A stretch of 64,000 nt of DNA from contig JABFRB010000016.1 in NCBI GenBank assembly GCA_013141385.1, positions 186,001 to 250,000 of the forward strand, read 5' to 3'. This DNA comes from Bacteroidales bacterium. GTDB taxonomy: Bacteria; Bacteroidota; Bacteroidia; Bacteroidales; Tenuifilaceae. Below are positions 40,291 through 49,407 of the stretch, piece after piece (position 1 is the first letter of the stretch; every line of letters begins with the position of its first letter). A program made the position numbers and the translations under genes. The notes under the pieces were generated by a model. That model had not been told where the DNA came from, made no database searches, and saw only the letters and a list, made by a program, of their open reading frames with translations.

Positions 40291-42009
40291 TTACTCTATT
40301 TGTTGTTTAAATAACTCCCAATAAAATCCTCTCTTTTGAACTAAATAATTGTGATCTCCTTTTTCAACAACCCTACCCTTATCCAAACAGATAATTTCAT
40401 CAACATTTTTTATAGCACTTAGTCTGTGGCTGATTAGAATTATTATCTTGCCTTTATAATGATTTGATATATTATTAAAAATGTTATTTTCGCTTTCAGA
40501 GTCTAATGCCGAAGTTGCTTCATCTAATATTATCAAATCAGCATCTTTTAAAAATGCCCTTGCTATTGCAATACGCTGTTTCTGACCACCCGAAATTTTT
40601 GTTCCTTCATTACCAATTACTGAATCAAATCCCTCGTTTAAAATATTTATAAAGTCATCTAATCCAACCTGATGAGAAACATGTAAAATATCTTCAGGTG
40701 TACAATTGAGATTTCCATATTTAATATTTTCTGATATTGAATCGTGGAAAAGATGATTATCTTGCGTTATTAATGCAATTCTTTTTCTTACCTCATGTAC
40801 ATTTAATTTTTCAATTCTTTGACCGCCTATAATTATAATTCCTTTTTGATGCTCATAAAATTTACATAATAAATTAATAATTGTGCTCTTCCCACAACCA
40901 CTTGAGCCCACAAAAGCATACTTTTTACCTGGCATCAACTCCAAATTGAAATCCCTAAGCACAATTTCTCCATCATATTTAAATTCTACATTTTCAAAAC
41001 TTATTTTCTTATTTAAATCTATATTCTTTATTTCTTCACTCATTTGCTCAATAGGTAAATCCATATACTCAAATATTCTTCGCATTGATACCGAAGTTCG
41101 TACCATATCCCAATATAAGTACATGAAATCGTTAACTGGGTTAAAAATTCTATTTAGATATTGTATGAAGGCTATTAATGAACCCATCGTCATTGCACCT
41201 ACAATTACACTTTGTCCTCCCCAAGCAAAAATGATTAAAGGAGATAAAGAAATCAAAAAAGTAGTAATGCTTTGAGTTCCTGATGATAATATTGCAGTCT
41301 TTAAATTTATATCAATTAATTCATTACCCTTTGAATTTAACTTTTCACGTTCATACTGATAGCGATTATAACTTTTTATAAGTTTTATGTTGTTAAACCT
41401 TTCCACAAAAAATCCTAAAATATCGGAATCTTTTTCTCGTGATTTTTTTATTAAATTATGGATTTTTGGTTGAAAATATCTTGCATTAAATAATGCAAAA
41501 GGGACAACCACCATTGAAATGATAAATAACTTATAGTTTAATAAGCAAAGAGCAATTGCTAATCCAATAAGAGTTAAAATATTTCTTATAAAACGAACCA
41601 AGGATCCTGTGAGCATTCCCTGAACTGCATTTACCTCTTCATTTATTCTATGGGTAACATCTCCTGTTTTATTTTTATCAAAAAATGAGATAGGAAAATG
41701 TAGTATTCGTTTGAATAACTCCATGCGTATATCTAGCATGATATGATTGCTCACCAAAGCATATAAATAATTAGAGTAAAAATCGAGCAGTATTCTAACA
41801 ATATTAATTACTACTAAAAGAAGTAATATGTGAATCAAAAAGGTAAAATTCCTTGTTGGAATAATTTCATCAATAATAACTTTCAAAATATAAGGAGAAA
41901 CCAGTGTACCAGCACTTGCCAAAATCATTAGGATAAAAAGAATAATTTCTTTAACCCAATAAGGTTTTATAAATCTTAGAAATTTTAAAAACAGCTGGTG
42001 TGATTTCAT
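40291..42009 (-). CDS. ABC-B type exporter (fused membrane and ATPase domains)
   Basis: 572 residues: six membrane helices in residues 1-310 and a nucleotide-binding domain with Walker A GSSGCGKSTIINLL, signature SGGQKQRIAIARAFL, Walker B DLIILDEATSALD and H loop ISHRLSA. There is no N-terminal C39 peptidase domain, so leader removal must be done by another protein (the S8 fusion or S41 enzymes in this locus are candidates). It is the first gene of the minus-strand array, upstream of the condensation gene by 113 bases, and is the probable exporter of the mature product. Confidence 0.9.
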   Translation of the reverse strand: MKSHQLFLKFLRFIKPYWVKEIILFILMILASAGTLVSPYILKVIIDEIIPTRNFTFLIHILLLLVVINIVRILLDFYSNYLYALVSNHIMLDIRMELFKRILHFPISFFDKNKTGDVTHRINEEVNAVQGMLTGSLVRFIRNILTLIGLAIALCLLNYKLFIISMVVVPFALFNARYFQPKIHNLIKKSREKDSDILGFFVERFNNIKLIKSYNRYQYEREKLNSKGNELIDINLKTAILSSGTQSITTFLISLSPLIIFAWGGQSVIVGAMTMGSLIAFIQYLNRIFNPVNDFMYLYWDMVRTSVSMRRIFEYMDLPIEQMSEEIKNIDLNKKISFENVEFKYDGEIVLRDFNLELMPGKKYAFVGSSGCGKSTIINLLCKFYEHQKGIIIIGGQRIEKLNVHEVRKRIALITQDNHLFHDSISENIKYGNLNCTPEDILHVSHQVGLDDFINILNEGFDSVIGNEGTKISGGQKQRIAIARAFLKDADLIILDEATSALDSESENNIFNNISNHYKGKIIILISHRLSAIKNVDEIICLDKGRVVEKGDHNYLVQKRGFYWELFKQQIE

Positions 42010-43021
42010 TTTTAGATACCTTACCCAATTAATAAATATTACATATAGTGAATAATATTACAACAACGCGAATTCGATAAAACTGCAATAATGTATTTAT
42101 TTTCAATTATATATAATTATTTGGTGCAATAATGGAAGGTTGGAATAAGAGAAAACAAGAGGTTATATTTTCGCCGATATCTTCCATTTTCCTCCTAGTT
42201 GAATTCGTAAATTCGATTCCAATTTTCCATTACTCCTTTGATTCAAATAAAACAAAATAGTTGACGTTTATATTGATACACTATATTCTATGCCGAACTC
42301 ACATTATTATAATTTATCGTCTTTCATAAAACGATATCTCATCTTCATTTTCCAAATATTCATGGTTTTTCAAATATCTCCTATATGGAAAAAAACAGTC
42401 ATGGCACAACAACTTAAAATCACTAATTATTCTTGTCAAACGTCCATTATTTCCAACAAATCAAAATCAACAGCTTAATAGATTCTAATTAAAAACGAGC
42501 TTCTCTAAATTTTGCCTTCTAACATTACGACTAAAGCAGAACTAGCACGAATACATTATCATAATTTATAAATTAAAATATTACAATTACGTGTTATATA
42601 TTTACATAAAAACAAACAAACATAATAATCAAGTCTAATGTAATAAAACATGACATTATATTATGCATAAACTAATTAAATTCATTTATAATTATTATTA
42701 GTAATTATAAAACCAAATATAGTTTTTTTTACCAACAATCAAAATAACATAAAATAATATTTGATAAATATAGTATTTATAAAACATAATGTTAACATAT
42801 TTAATGATTTATTAAATTTATAGTATTATCAATTTATAAGAGAAGTGTTATTACAAGTTGCTGATCGCATCAATATTATTTTATCCATCTAATATTTTGC
42901 TTTAAAAAGATCCGATTATAATAGTAATGCTGAATAAACGAATACAATTTTTAATTATCATCTTGTTTTCTAGATCATTAACCAAACACTCCATCTAAAA
43001 GCAAGAAAAAGTAGTAATGTT
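42010..43021. other. About 1 kb AT-rich region without a convincing gene
   Basis: Extremely A/T-rich, especially 42580-42830, with many short A and T runs. A 62-codon plus-strand frame from 42290 is present but its composition follows the local AT bias and it has no recognisable feature. TTGACG at 42261 and TATTCT 17 bases later resemble a sigma-70-type promoter but could be chance in such DNA. The region separates the biosynthetic locus from housekeeping genes and should contain the promoter of the ABC exporter gene. Confidence 0.55.
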
Positions 43022-43052
43022 TTTGTTTATTTCATAAACTACTTTATATTTG
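43022..43052 (+). promoter_or_regulatory. Bacteroidota promoter TTTG-N19-TATATTTG
   Basis: TTTG at 43022-43025, then exactly 19 bases, then TATATTTG at 43045-43052: a perfect match to the Bacteroidota housekeeping promoter. It places transcription start just upstream of ATG 43071 and rules out the earlier TTG at 43050, which lies in the -7 element. Confidence 0.8.
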
Positions 43053-43070
43053 CAAATAAATTTAACTTTT

Positions 43071-43649
43071 ATGGATGATCAAATTAAAAATGCCGAAGAA
43101 AGTTTTCAGATTATCAAGGATATGATTGAAAACGAAAAAGTTCGCTTTAACGAAAACGGGTTTGTTTATTTATTCTGGGGGTGGCTTGCAATATTTTGTG
43201 CTACCCTTGAATATGTACTAATATTTTCAGAAGTTCAGCATCACTACTACGCTTGGTTCACAATGCTTTTAGGCGGAGTGTTCATGGGATTTTATTTTCG
43301 CAATAAAAAGGGACGGTCTTCAATGCCTTTAACAGGAAAGGTTATATCCACCCTGTGGATTTCAATTGGAGTGAACATCTTTATAACTGCTTTTCTAATC
43401 CCCGCAACTTTTGGACATTTACTATTATTCCTTATTCTAGCAATGATTGGTGTTGGCACTACAATTTCTGGTGCATTGATAAGGTTCTCTTGGCTAACAA
43501 TTGGTGGCATTATCTGTAATACCCTTGCTTTTGTTACTATTTTCGTACCGCCAATTTACTGGGGAGCAATCTCAATTATAGCAATTATATTTGCAGATCT
43601 TATTCCTGGTTATATGTTAAGAGTTAAATATCGCAATCATCATGTTTAA
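43071..43649 (+). CDS. Multi-spanning membrane protein of unknown function
   Basis: 192 residues from ATG 43071, fixed by the promoter just upstream. A short N-terminal cytoplasmic helix (DDQIKNAEESFQIIKDMIE) is followed by about six membrane helices from residue 35 to 185 (YLFWGWLAIFCATLEYVLIF; HLLLFLILAMIGVGTTISGA; YWGAISIIAIIFADLIPGYM). It overlaps a winged-helix regulator gene by eight bases. This membrane-protein/HTH pairing is common in Bacteroidota; the regulator probably controls the pair. Function unknown. Confidence 0.75.
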   Translation: MDDQIKNAEESFQIIKDMIENEKVRFNENGFVYLFWGWLAIFCATLEYVLIFSEVQHHYYAWFTMLLGGVFMGFYFRNKKGRSSMPLTGKVISTLWISIGVNIFITAFLIPATFGHLLLFLILAMIGVGTTISGALIRFSWLTIGGIICNTLAFVTIFVPPIYWGAISIIAIIFADLIPGYMLRVKYRNHHV

Positions 43650-43926
43650 AGATCTTGACCCATTGCTGCATTCGCCTCTTCGTTTGGCTATAATTTCTCT
43701 TTTGGTTAAAGAGGGGAAATTTGATTTCAATGCACTAAAGGATAAGACTGGAGCAACTTCTGGCAATATTAGTATCCAACTCAAAAAACTAGAAGAGGCT
43801 GGTTATATAACCATTGAGAAATCTTTTAGGAAAAACTATCCACATACAGATGTTTCAATATCTAAAAATGGCCTTATTGCTTTTGAAGAGTACGTAAACA
43901 CATTAAAGGACTATTTAGGAGTTTAG
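43642..43926 (+). CDS. Winged-helix transcriptional regulator (MarR/ArsR-like)
   Basis: 94 residues that are nothing but a winged helix: DPLLHSPLRLAIISLLVKEG (helix 1), NALKDKTGATSGNISIQLKK (recognition helix), LEEAGYITIEKSFRKNYPHT (wing) and a C-terminal dimer helix. It is of the single-domain type used for autoregulation next to membrane proteins. It overlaps the membrane-protein gene before it by eight bases, so the two are co-expressed. Confidence 0.85.
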   Translation: MFKDLDPLLHSPLRLAIISLLVKEGKFDFNALKDKTGATSGNISIQLKKLEEAGYITIEKSFRKNYPHTDVSISKNGLIAFEEYVNTLKDYLGV

Positions 43927-44128
43927 TTTTTTTATCAATTTAGTTTATAATATAAACTTATTTATATAAACTAAAATAGAAATTATTTATCTGGTATTTG
44001 CAATTAAAAATTATTGCAAAAGAAGTATAAAATATTCTGAAAAAGAACATTTTGCAATATAACAAATACAGGTAATTTCTCTGAAAAGCGTTCAGTAAAA
44101 CGATAGGCTTTAAAATTATATGAGATAA

Positions 44129-44150
44129 AGGGGTGATAAAAATCGCCCCT
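44129..44150 (+). terminator. Candidate terminator
   Basis: AGGGGTGAT and ATCGCCCCT pair (one T-G) around AAAA and are followed by ACCTCTTTTC. It lies between the regulator gene and the DUF3592 gene. Confidence 0.45.
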
Positions 44151-44205
44151 ACCTCTTTTCTAGCATAATTAAAACTTATATCTTGTGCATTAATACCCCA
44201 GATAA

Positions 44206-44784
44206 ATGCAAAGAAAACAGATTTATAGAATTGGAGTCGCTGTTTTTATTTTTGCTGTTTTTCAATCTCCCGCATCATACCTGATATTTGGTGAGATTGA
44301 AAAAGGGAGAGTTGTTGAAACTATTTTTGAATATCCGGGAATTACTTTATTGCCTTCCTCATCATATCCTAGAATTGAGTTTACATATCAAAATAAATCT
44401 TATATAATTAGGGGCGAAGAGAATGAAAATTTGTTAGTTGGTGAACAAGTGAAAGTTATATTTTTCAAGGATAATCCATCAAAAGCCAAAGTATTGACTT
44501 TTGGTGGACTATTTATCAATTCAATTATTCAATTACCTATTGGATTACTGATATGGTGGGCTTTATTCAAGAGTTTCCCTAATCTTTTTAACTCATCAAA
44601 AGATTCTCCTTCTTTTGAGAATTCATTTAATAAACATAGGTTTAGAAGGGAGGATAAAATATCGGATTCTCCAGCACTTACTAGGTTTCTAATTTTCGCC
44701 ATTGTTGCTGTTATTGTTATATTTCTTTTGTATGCAATATGGAATATCTACAAAGAGGTAATATCAGAAAAGATCGATTTTTAA
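44206..44784 (+). CDS. DUF3592-type membrane protein
   Basis: 192 residues: N-terminal membrane helix (IGVAVFIFAVFQSPASYLIF), a small external beta domain with RIEFTYQNKSYIIRGEENEN and VGEQVKVIFFKDNPSKAKVL (the DUF3592 pattern), a helix near 105-120, a polar loop, and a last helix at about 163-182. The beta domain resembles small OB/SH3-like modules. Single gene with no obvious partner; role unknown. Confidence 0.72.
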   Translation: MQRKQIYRIGVAVFIFAVFQSPASYLIFGEIEKGRVVETIFEYPGITLLPSSSYPRIEFTYQNKSYIIRGEENENLLVGEQVKVIFFKDNPSKAKVLTFGGLFINSIIQLPIGLLIWWALFKSFPNLFNSSKDSPSFENSFNKHRFRREDKISDSPALTRFLIFAIVAVIVIFLLYAIWNIYKEVISEKIDF

Positions 44785-44859
44785 ACGCAAATCAGCATTT
44801 CCATGGCTACCATGGCAATAATACGCTCAATAATTTACAAACCTTTTTAAGGGTAAAAT

Positions 44860-45495
44860 TTAGATTTCCTTTTTTAATTGAAAATACTCTTCGTCTTGGG
44901 TTGTAATATGTAGAATTAAACCAAGTACGGTTAAATTGACGAGAGTGTTTTCTGCATCTATTCTTGAAATAAATGCAATTCTGCTGAACTGACCAGCAGT
45001 AATTTTAGGGTTTACCTTAAAATGATCAAGGAGTACTTTTTCTTTCTCGGAAAGTGTCAGCCTTAATGATTGTCTGTGTCTCTCTGCCTTCCAAATCTTA
45101 AGTTGAATGTGAGTGGCAACTAAGTTTTCATCTCTGAACCTCACAAATGCTTTGAAGTCTCCATTTTTATCAGGAGCCTTATGAGGTTTCTTTTTGCTAG
45201 GTTTTATGACAACCTCAAGAATGGTCTTACCGTTAACTGTCCATTTTGCAATACTAAAAGGTATTTCAGGTTTACAGTACATCTGGGCTGCAGCCTCAAT
45301 CATATAGTACTCCTCTTCGGAATCGATGCCTACAATGGCACCATTATCCTTAACACCAATAAGAAGAATTCCACCATCGGTATTTGCAAAGGCGGCCATT
45401 GCTCGGGCAATCTTTTTCGAATCGGTTATAGAGTGCTTAAAATCGAGCGTTTGATGCTCACCCTGTTTAATTAGGTTTATAACATGCTTGCTCAC
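44860..45495 (-). CDS. AlbA_2 (Schlafen-like) domain protein
   Basis: 211 residues from GTG 45495; no ATG fits, and the GTG overlaps the serpin stop by one base. The N-terminal AlbA_2 domain has GEHQTLDFKHSITDSKKIAR, then AFANTDGGILLIGVKDNGAI and VVIKPSKKKPHKAPDKNG. The C-terminal 60 residues look like a winged helix (EKEKVLLDHFKVNPKITAGQ; RIDAENTLVNLTVLGLI). Bacterial AlbA_2 proteins are usually taken as nucleic-acid-binding regulators. It is the last gene of a minus-strand run from the ferredoxin-reductase-like gene through rlmN and the serpin. Confidence 0.8.
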   Translation of the reverse strand: MSKHVINLIKQGEHQTLDFKHSITDSKKIARAMAAFANTDGGILLIGVKDNGAIVGIDSEEEYYMIEAAAQMYCKPEIPFSIAKWTVNGKTILEVVIKPSKKKPHKAPDKNGDFKAFVRFRDENLVATHIQLKIWKAERHRQSLRLTLSEKEKVLLDHFKVNPKITAGQFSRIAFISRIDAENTLVNLTVLGLILHITTQDEEYFQLKKEI

Positions 45496-46682
45496 TACTC
45501 ACTTTTTGTGGGATCGTTTATCCTACCCATAAATAGTATTAAACCTGAGGTTTTTTCTCTAATTAAAAAAACATAAGGTCGATTTACAATAAAAGTTCGT
45601 TCAATACCAATAGATTTCATTGCAATAACAACTGCTGTTGCAGCAGTTGCTTCAGTGCCTTCTTCATTCACCTCGATAAATGCTTTATGAAAAACATTAG
45701 AAATTTTCAGATCGTTTCCTGAACTCATCTTCGAGAAATCTGCATCATCAGAGAAGGGTTGTGGCATTCCCATATCTGAGAGTACTAGCTTTAATTGATA
45801 ACCTGTTGATAGTTTATATTTTGGGATTGATATAGAAATGCTTTGTTCTGTCAACCCATTAATAATACTATTCAAATAATCCTGATTTATACCCTTTATT
45901 AATACGTCTACATTTTGGTCTTGCTGTGGAAGAATTATCAGCATCGAAAAATTGTTGCCAGAATAAGGCAGTTCTATAGCCTGAACTTTATCATCCTCAA
46001 AATAATCAAACTTACTTTTAAGGCCAATCATTTTGCATTTAATGGACTTTTGAGGAGTAACATAAAATTTAGCATCGCCTGTTCTTTCCTTTTGAAATTT
46101 CGTTTTCCAGTTTGCTTTAAAATAAACCGCATTGGTTAATACCAATCTTGTTAGGGTATTTAATGAATTAATAGGAAGAAGGTCTTTAATCCTGTCGGAT
46201 GTTGCTTTTGATATATTATTGTTTATTAAAATCCGACTATCTTCATATTTATTTATAAAGTCTGCTCTTTCCAAAGAGGCACGATATTCATCCTTTAATG
46301 TTTTATCAAACGCTTTTTTTATGGTGTATGTCTTTTCAAGCCATATGGTATTTACCATGCTTAACTTTATGGAATCTGCCTTTGAACTTAACAATTTGAG
46401 TATACTTCCCTGCTGCCTATGAAATTTGCTACTGTTCGTAGGAAAATGAAATACCTTAGAAATCTGATTTTGTGTTTCCCCGTTTGCCCCAACATAAGTC
46501 ATGCCCATTGCTGTACTAATGCTAATTGGGGAGAAAAAAACATTTCCTGTCCCATTTCCTGAAACCTTTTTGAAGAAATCGAAAGCGAACTGATTATTAT
46601 AATCTGAAATATTGCTTTTTTGTGCTTGAGCATGGCTGTTAAACAATAGAAAAAAGCCAATTAGAATATTAAGTGTTCTCAT
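45495..46682 (-). CDS. Secreted serpin (serine protease inhibitor)
   Basis: 395 residues from ATG 46682, where signal peptide MRTLNILIGFFLLFNSHAQA begins; an upstream ATG at 46820 gives no signal peptide. Serpin hallmarks: SISTAMGMTYVGANGETQNQ, VLTNAVYFKANWKTKF, ISIPKYKL, VFHKAFIEVNEEGTEATAAT (hinge with small residues, as in inhibitory serpins) and FIVNRPYVFLIREKTSGLILFMGRI. Counting from the hinge puts Lys-Ser (AMKS) at P1-P1', so trypsin-like proteases are the predicted target. In bacteria serpins often guard against host or own proteases. Downstream of rlmN by 43 bases. Confidence 0.9.
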   Translation of the reverse strand: MRTLNILIGFFLLFNSHAQAQKSNISDYNNQFAFDFFKKVSGNGTGNVFFSPISISTAMGMTYVGANGETQNQISKVFHFPTNSSKFHRQQGSILKLLSSKADSIKLSMVNTIWLEKTYTIKKAFDKTLKDEYRASLERADFINKYEDSRILINNNISKATSDRIKDLLPINSLNTLTRLVLTNAVYFKANWKTKFQKERTGDAKFYVTPQKSIKCKMIGLKSKFDYFEDDKVQAIELPYSGNNFSMLIILPQQDQNVDVLIKGINQDYLNSIINGLTEQSISISIPKYKLSTGYQLKLVLSDMGMPQPFSDDADFSKMSSGNDLKISNVFHKAFIEVNEEGTEATAATAVVIAMKSIGIERTFIVNRPYVFLIREKTSGLILFMGRINDPTKSE

Positions 46683-46725
46683 TTTCCTTAGAGTATTTGT
46701 TAAAAGCGAAAGTACTAATTTTAGA

Positions 46726-47772
46726 TTAACTATTATTCTTACCCATCTCTTTTGTTGACAACAACCCACATGCAGCTTGAATATCCTGGCCTCTTGATGC
46801 TCGAATTGTTGTAAAAACACCTTTAGTGGTTAATGCATTCCTGAATTCCATGATCCTCTCATCAGGAGTACCTTTCAAAGGGGTTAGTGGTATGGAATGG
46901 AATCGAATAAGGTTAATTCTACATTTCAATCCGCTTAGTAGTTTTACCAATGCCTTAACATGCTTATCGGTATCGTTAACCCCATCGAACATGATATATT
47001 CAAATGATATTCGTTGCTGTCTTCCAAGATCAGCCCTTTTAATTTCTGCAATTACCTCTTGAATAGGATAAACATTTTGAATAGGCATAAGTTGGCGTCT
47101 CTCATCATCAAATGGGTTGTGTAAACTTATAGCCAAATTACAATTACTCTTCTCCAAAAATGTAATCATAGCAGGAATTATTCCGATTGACGAAACGGTA
47201 ATTCTTTTGGGACTCCAAGCATAACCCCATTCCGAGGTCAGAATCTCAAGGCTCGACAAAACATTATCAAGATTATCAAACGGTTCTCCCATACCCATAT
47301 ATACAAGGTTTGAGATTGTCTGAAACTCAGGAATGCTCCTAAATTGATTTAGTATTTCATTCGTAGAAAGATTGCCTTGAAATCCCTGTTTTCCAGTCAT
47401 ACAGAAGAGGCATCCCATTTTACAACCTGCCTGCGTTGAGACACAAAGGGTTGCTCTTTCGGTTTCGGGAATATATGCTGCTTCAACAAATTTATTGTTT
47501 GAGGTTGTGAAAAGATATTTTTTTGTTCCATCAGAGGAAACATCAACCTTTGTGAATGGTGTTAATCCAAATTCATACTTTTCGGATAGCTGTTCACGAA
47601 TTTTCAGCGACAGATTTGTCATCTCCGAAATGCTTGAGATCTCCTTTTTGTAGAGCCAATCAGCAATTTGTTTTGCAGTAAAAGCAGGGAATCCTTCATC
47701 TTTTACGATTTGAGTTATTTCGCTAAATGTTAAACCATATAGTTGTTTTTTACCCTTGAGATCATGTTTCAT
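46726..47772 (-). CDS. rlmN: Dual-specificity 23S rRNA (A2503-C2)/tRNA methyltransferase RlmN
   Basis: 348 residues, the usual size. The radical SAM motif is AGCKMGCLFCMTG with Cys117, Cys121 and Cys124. It is followed by LVYMGMGEPFDNLDNV, RITVSSIGIIPAM, NLAISLHNPFDDERRQLMPI and the late Cys in AACGLLSTKE used in the ping-pong mechanism. The enzyme methylates A2503 of 23S rRNA and A37 of some tRNAs. Ten bases downstream of the ferredoxin-reductase-like gene, a possible source of electrons. Confidence 0.95.
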   Translation of the reverse strand: MKHDLKGKKQLYGLTFSEITQIVKDEGFPAFTAKQIADWLYKKEISSISEMTNLSLKIREQLSEKYEFGLTPFTKVDVSSDGTKKYLFTTSNNKFVEAAYIPETERATLCVSTQAGCKMGCLFCMTGKQGFQGNLSTNEILNQFRSIPEFQTISNLVYMGMGEPFDNLDNVLSSLEILTSEWGYAWSPKRITVSSIGIIPAMITFLEKSNCNLAISLHNPFDDERRQLMPIQNVYPIQEVIAEIKRADLGRQQRISFEYIMFDGVNDTDKHVKALVKLLSGLKCRINLIRFHSIPLTPLKGTPDERIMEFRNALTTKGVFTTIRASRGQDIQAACGLLSTKEMGKNNS

Positions 47773-47781
47773 GGCTCATGT

Positions 47782-48444
47782 TTAAAAGTAAATCTCTGCT
47801 AAAATATTTCTATAGGGAATCCCTTTTGAAATTAGTATATCCCTTGTATCTACTACCATTTCAGCAACACCGCAAAGGTAATACTTTTTATTAGGATCAA
47901 CTTGATGTTCCTGAATGTATTGGGTAACCCGGCCATTAAAGTAATCAGTTGAGTAGAATTTTGAACAGCATCTAATATATCTGTCACCAAGTTCTTTTTC
48001 TAAATAATCTGCATAGTAAAAATAATCTGGGAAACTAACACCATGTATTAACGTTGCAGCCCTTCCTTTCCCTGATTTAAGCATCGATATAAAAGGAGCA
48101 ATTCCTGTTCCTGTTGCAATTAAAATCGGAGAATCATTGTTTTCAGTAAAACTGCCAAATGGAGATGAAACTAAAATCTTATCTCCCTTTTTTAAAAGTG
48201 AAAGCATTGGCGTAAGTTTACCATCCGCTTTTTCAGTATAGAGAATTTCAACATAATCATCATTCTCGCCACTGGCAATGCTATAAAGTCTTGGTTCTAT
48301 TAGAGTGTTAATACCAAGCCCAACAACCTGACCTGCTACAAAATTAAAGGTTCGCTTAAATGTCAATATGTAGGCATCTTTTGCTAAATTTTTATTGTCA
48401 ACAACAAGTACCTCTTTGTATTTCAAATCATTCCATGTATTCAT
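47782..48444 (-). CDS. Ferredoxin--NADP reductase-like flavoprotein
   Basis: 220 residues with FAD-binding RLYSIASGENDDYVEILYT, DKILVSSPFGSF, and the NAD(P)-binding segment ILIATGTGIAPFISML, plus YYLCGVAEMVVDTRDILISK near the end. This is the short FNR/Fpr type without an N-terminal ferredoxin domain. Expected reaction: electron transfer between NADPH and ferredoxin or flavodoxin. Upstream of rlmN by ten bases. Confidence 0.85.
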   Translation of the reverse strand: MNTWNDLKYKEVLVVDNKNLAKDAYILTFKRTFNFVAGQVVGLGINTLIEPRLYSIASGENDDYVEILYTEKADGKLTPMLSLLKKGDKILVSSPFGSFTENNDSPILIATGTGIAPFISMLKSGKGRAATLIHGVSFPDYFYYADYLEKELGDRYIRCCSKFYSTDYFNGRVTQYIQEHQVDPNKKYYLCGVAEMVVDTRDILISKGIPYRNILAEIYF

Positions 48445-48560
48445 ATTAACGATATTGCCTTTCCTCTATATTAAACTCTTTATTCTATTAAAAGTTCAAT
48501 GTACTTTGGCTTTTCGAAGCAGGATACAGTTGATTCTTTTTAAAATAAACCTTTTACTAC

Positions 48561-48568
48561 TATTTTTG
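48561..48568 (+). promoter_or_regulatory. Candidate -7 element for the Cys-rich small protein
   Basis: TATTTTTG matches TAnnTTTG; 19 bases upstream the -33 position is TTTT instead of TTTG. It lies 17 bases before ATG 48585. Confidence 0.4.
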
Positions 48569-48584
48569 TTTCGTTAAATAAAAT

Positions 48585-48812
48585 ATGAAATTTATGAAGA
48601 CCTTTTTGTGTAAGACCTGTAACCAAAAATTTGAAGCCGAAGGAATGAGAGTTGATTGGAACGATCCAATTTATGGACCTTGTAGCAAGTTTACCGCAAC
48701 ATGCCCTTGTAATGGAGAGGATTGCGATGAATATCGACCTTTAAAAAGCAGTAAAGAGGAATTGATGCCAAGTGGTTCATGTGGATCTGGGGGATGCTGC
48801 TGCAGAAAATAA
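48585..48812 (+). CDS. Cys-rich 75-residue metal-binding-like protein
   Basis: Cysteines occur as LCKTC near the start, then GPCSKFTATCPCNGEDC in the middle and SGSCGSGGCCCRK at the end. The first part resembles a small zinc ribbon; the tail GGCCCR could bind metal or an Fe-S cluster. It is followed by a rhodanese-like gene. A second ATG nine bases later is also possible. Family not recognised. Confidence 0.7.
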   Translation: MKFMKTFLCKTCNQKFEAEGMRVDWNDPIYGPCSKFTATCPCNGEDCDEYRPLKSSKEELMPSGSCGSGGCCCRK

Positions 48813-48897
48813 TTAATTGAAAGGTTGGGAATTTAAGTTTGGAGCTAAATAAATTTCTGATAAAATTTTAACTTCGCTTAAATTCTAATCAACCAAA

Positions 48898-49317
48898 ATG
48901 GATTCTTTTTTTAAAGATTTTGGCAACATAATAAACGGAATCACCCACCTATCGCCAAAGGAAGCATATCAACTTTGCCTTAAAGGAGCAATTCTGCTTG
49001 ATGTGCGACTTGAGATTATGGCATCCTACAAGTCTTTTGACGTTCCGGAATATCTGCACTGCCATCATCAGGAGATATCGAACTATTTTGATAGGCTTCC
49101 AAAAAATCGACCTATAATTGTTGCAGATGCTGTTGGACTTCGTAGTAAGGAGGTTGTTATTTTTCTAATTGACAATGGCTTTACAATTATAGCCAACCTT
49201 GCTGGTGGAATTACCGATTGGGAAAAGGATGGCCTACCAATGGTTGTTGATAATAAACAAAGGCTCACCGGGAGTTGCATGTGCCAGCTTAGAGCTTGGG
49301 GGAAAAAGAGTAATTAA
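48898..49317 (+). CDS. Rhodanese-like protein without the active-site cysteine
   Basis: 139 residues with a single rhodanese fold: LCLKGAILLDVRLEIMA, a long strand-helix core, and GFTIIANLAGGITDWEKDGL at the end. The active-site loop that normally starts with Cys (CxxGxRS) reads DAVGLRS, so the sulfur-accepting Cys is replaced by Asp. A Cys pair (CMC) lies near the C-terminus. Transferase activity is unlikely; a binding or regulatory role is more probable. 85 bases after the Cys-rich protein gene. Confidence 0.82.
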   Translation: MDSFFKDFGNIINGITHLSPKEAYQLCLKGAILLDVRLEIMASYKSFDVPEYLHCHHQEISNYFDRLPKNRPIIVADAVGLRSKEVVIFLIDNGFTIIANLAGGITDWEKDGLPMVVDNKQRLTGSCMCQLRAWGKKSN

Positions 49318-49407
49318 TTGTGCTATAGCCTTAAAAAAGTTTTTTATAAAGATCCTTAATATAAAAATTAAATTCTTCATATCTTCACCAAAACTAAAAC
49401 CCAATAA

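Noticed and set aside
42290-42478. 62-codon plus-strand frame in the AT-rich region, with a sigma-70-like box upstream
   Set aside because: Composition follows the local AT bias, no known motif, and the promoter-like boxes are the E. coli type, not the Bacteroidota type.
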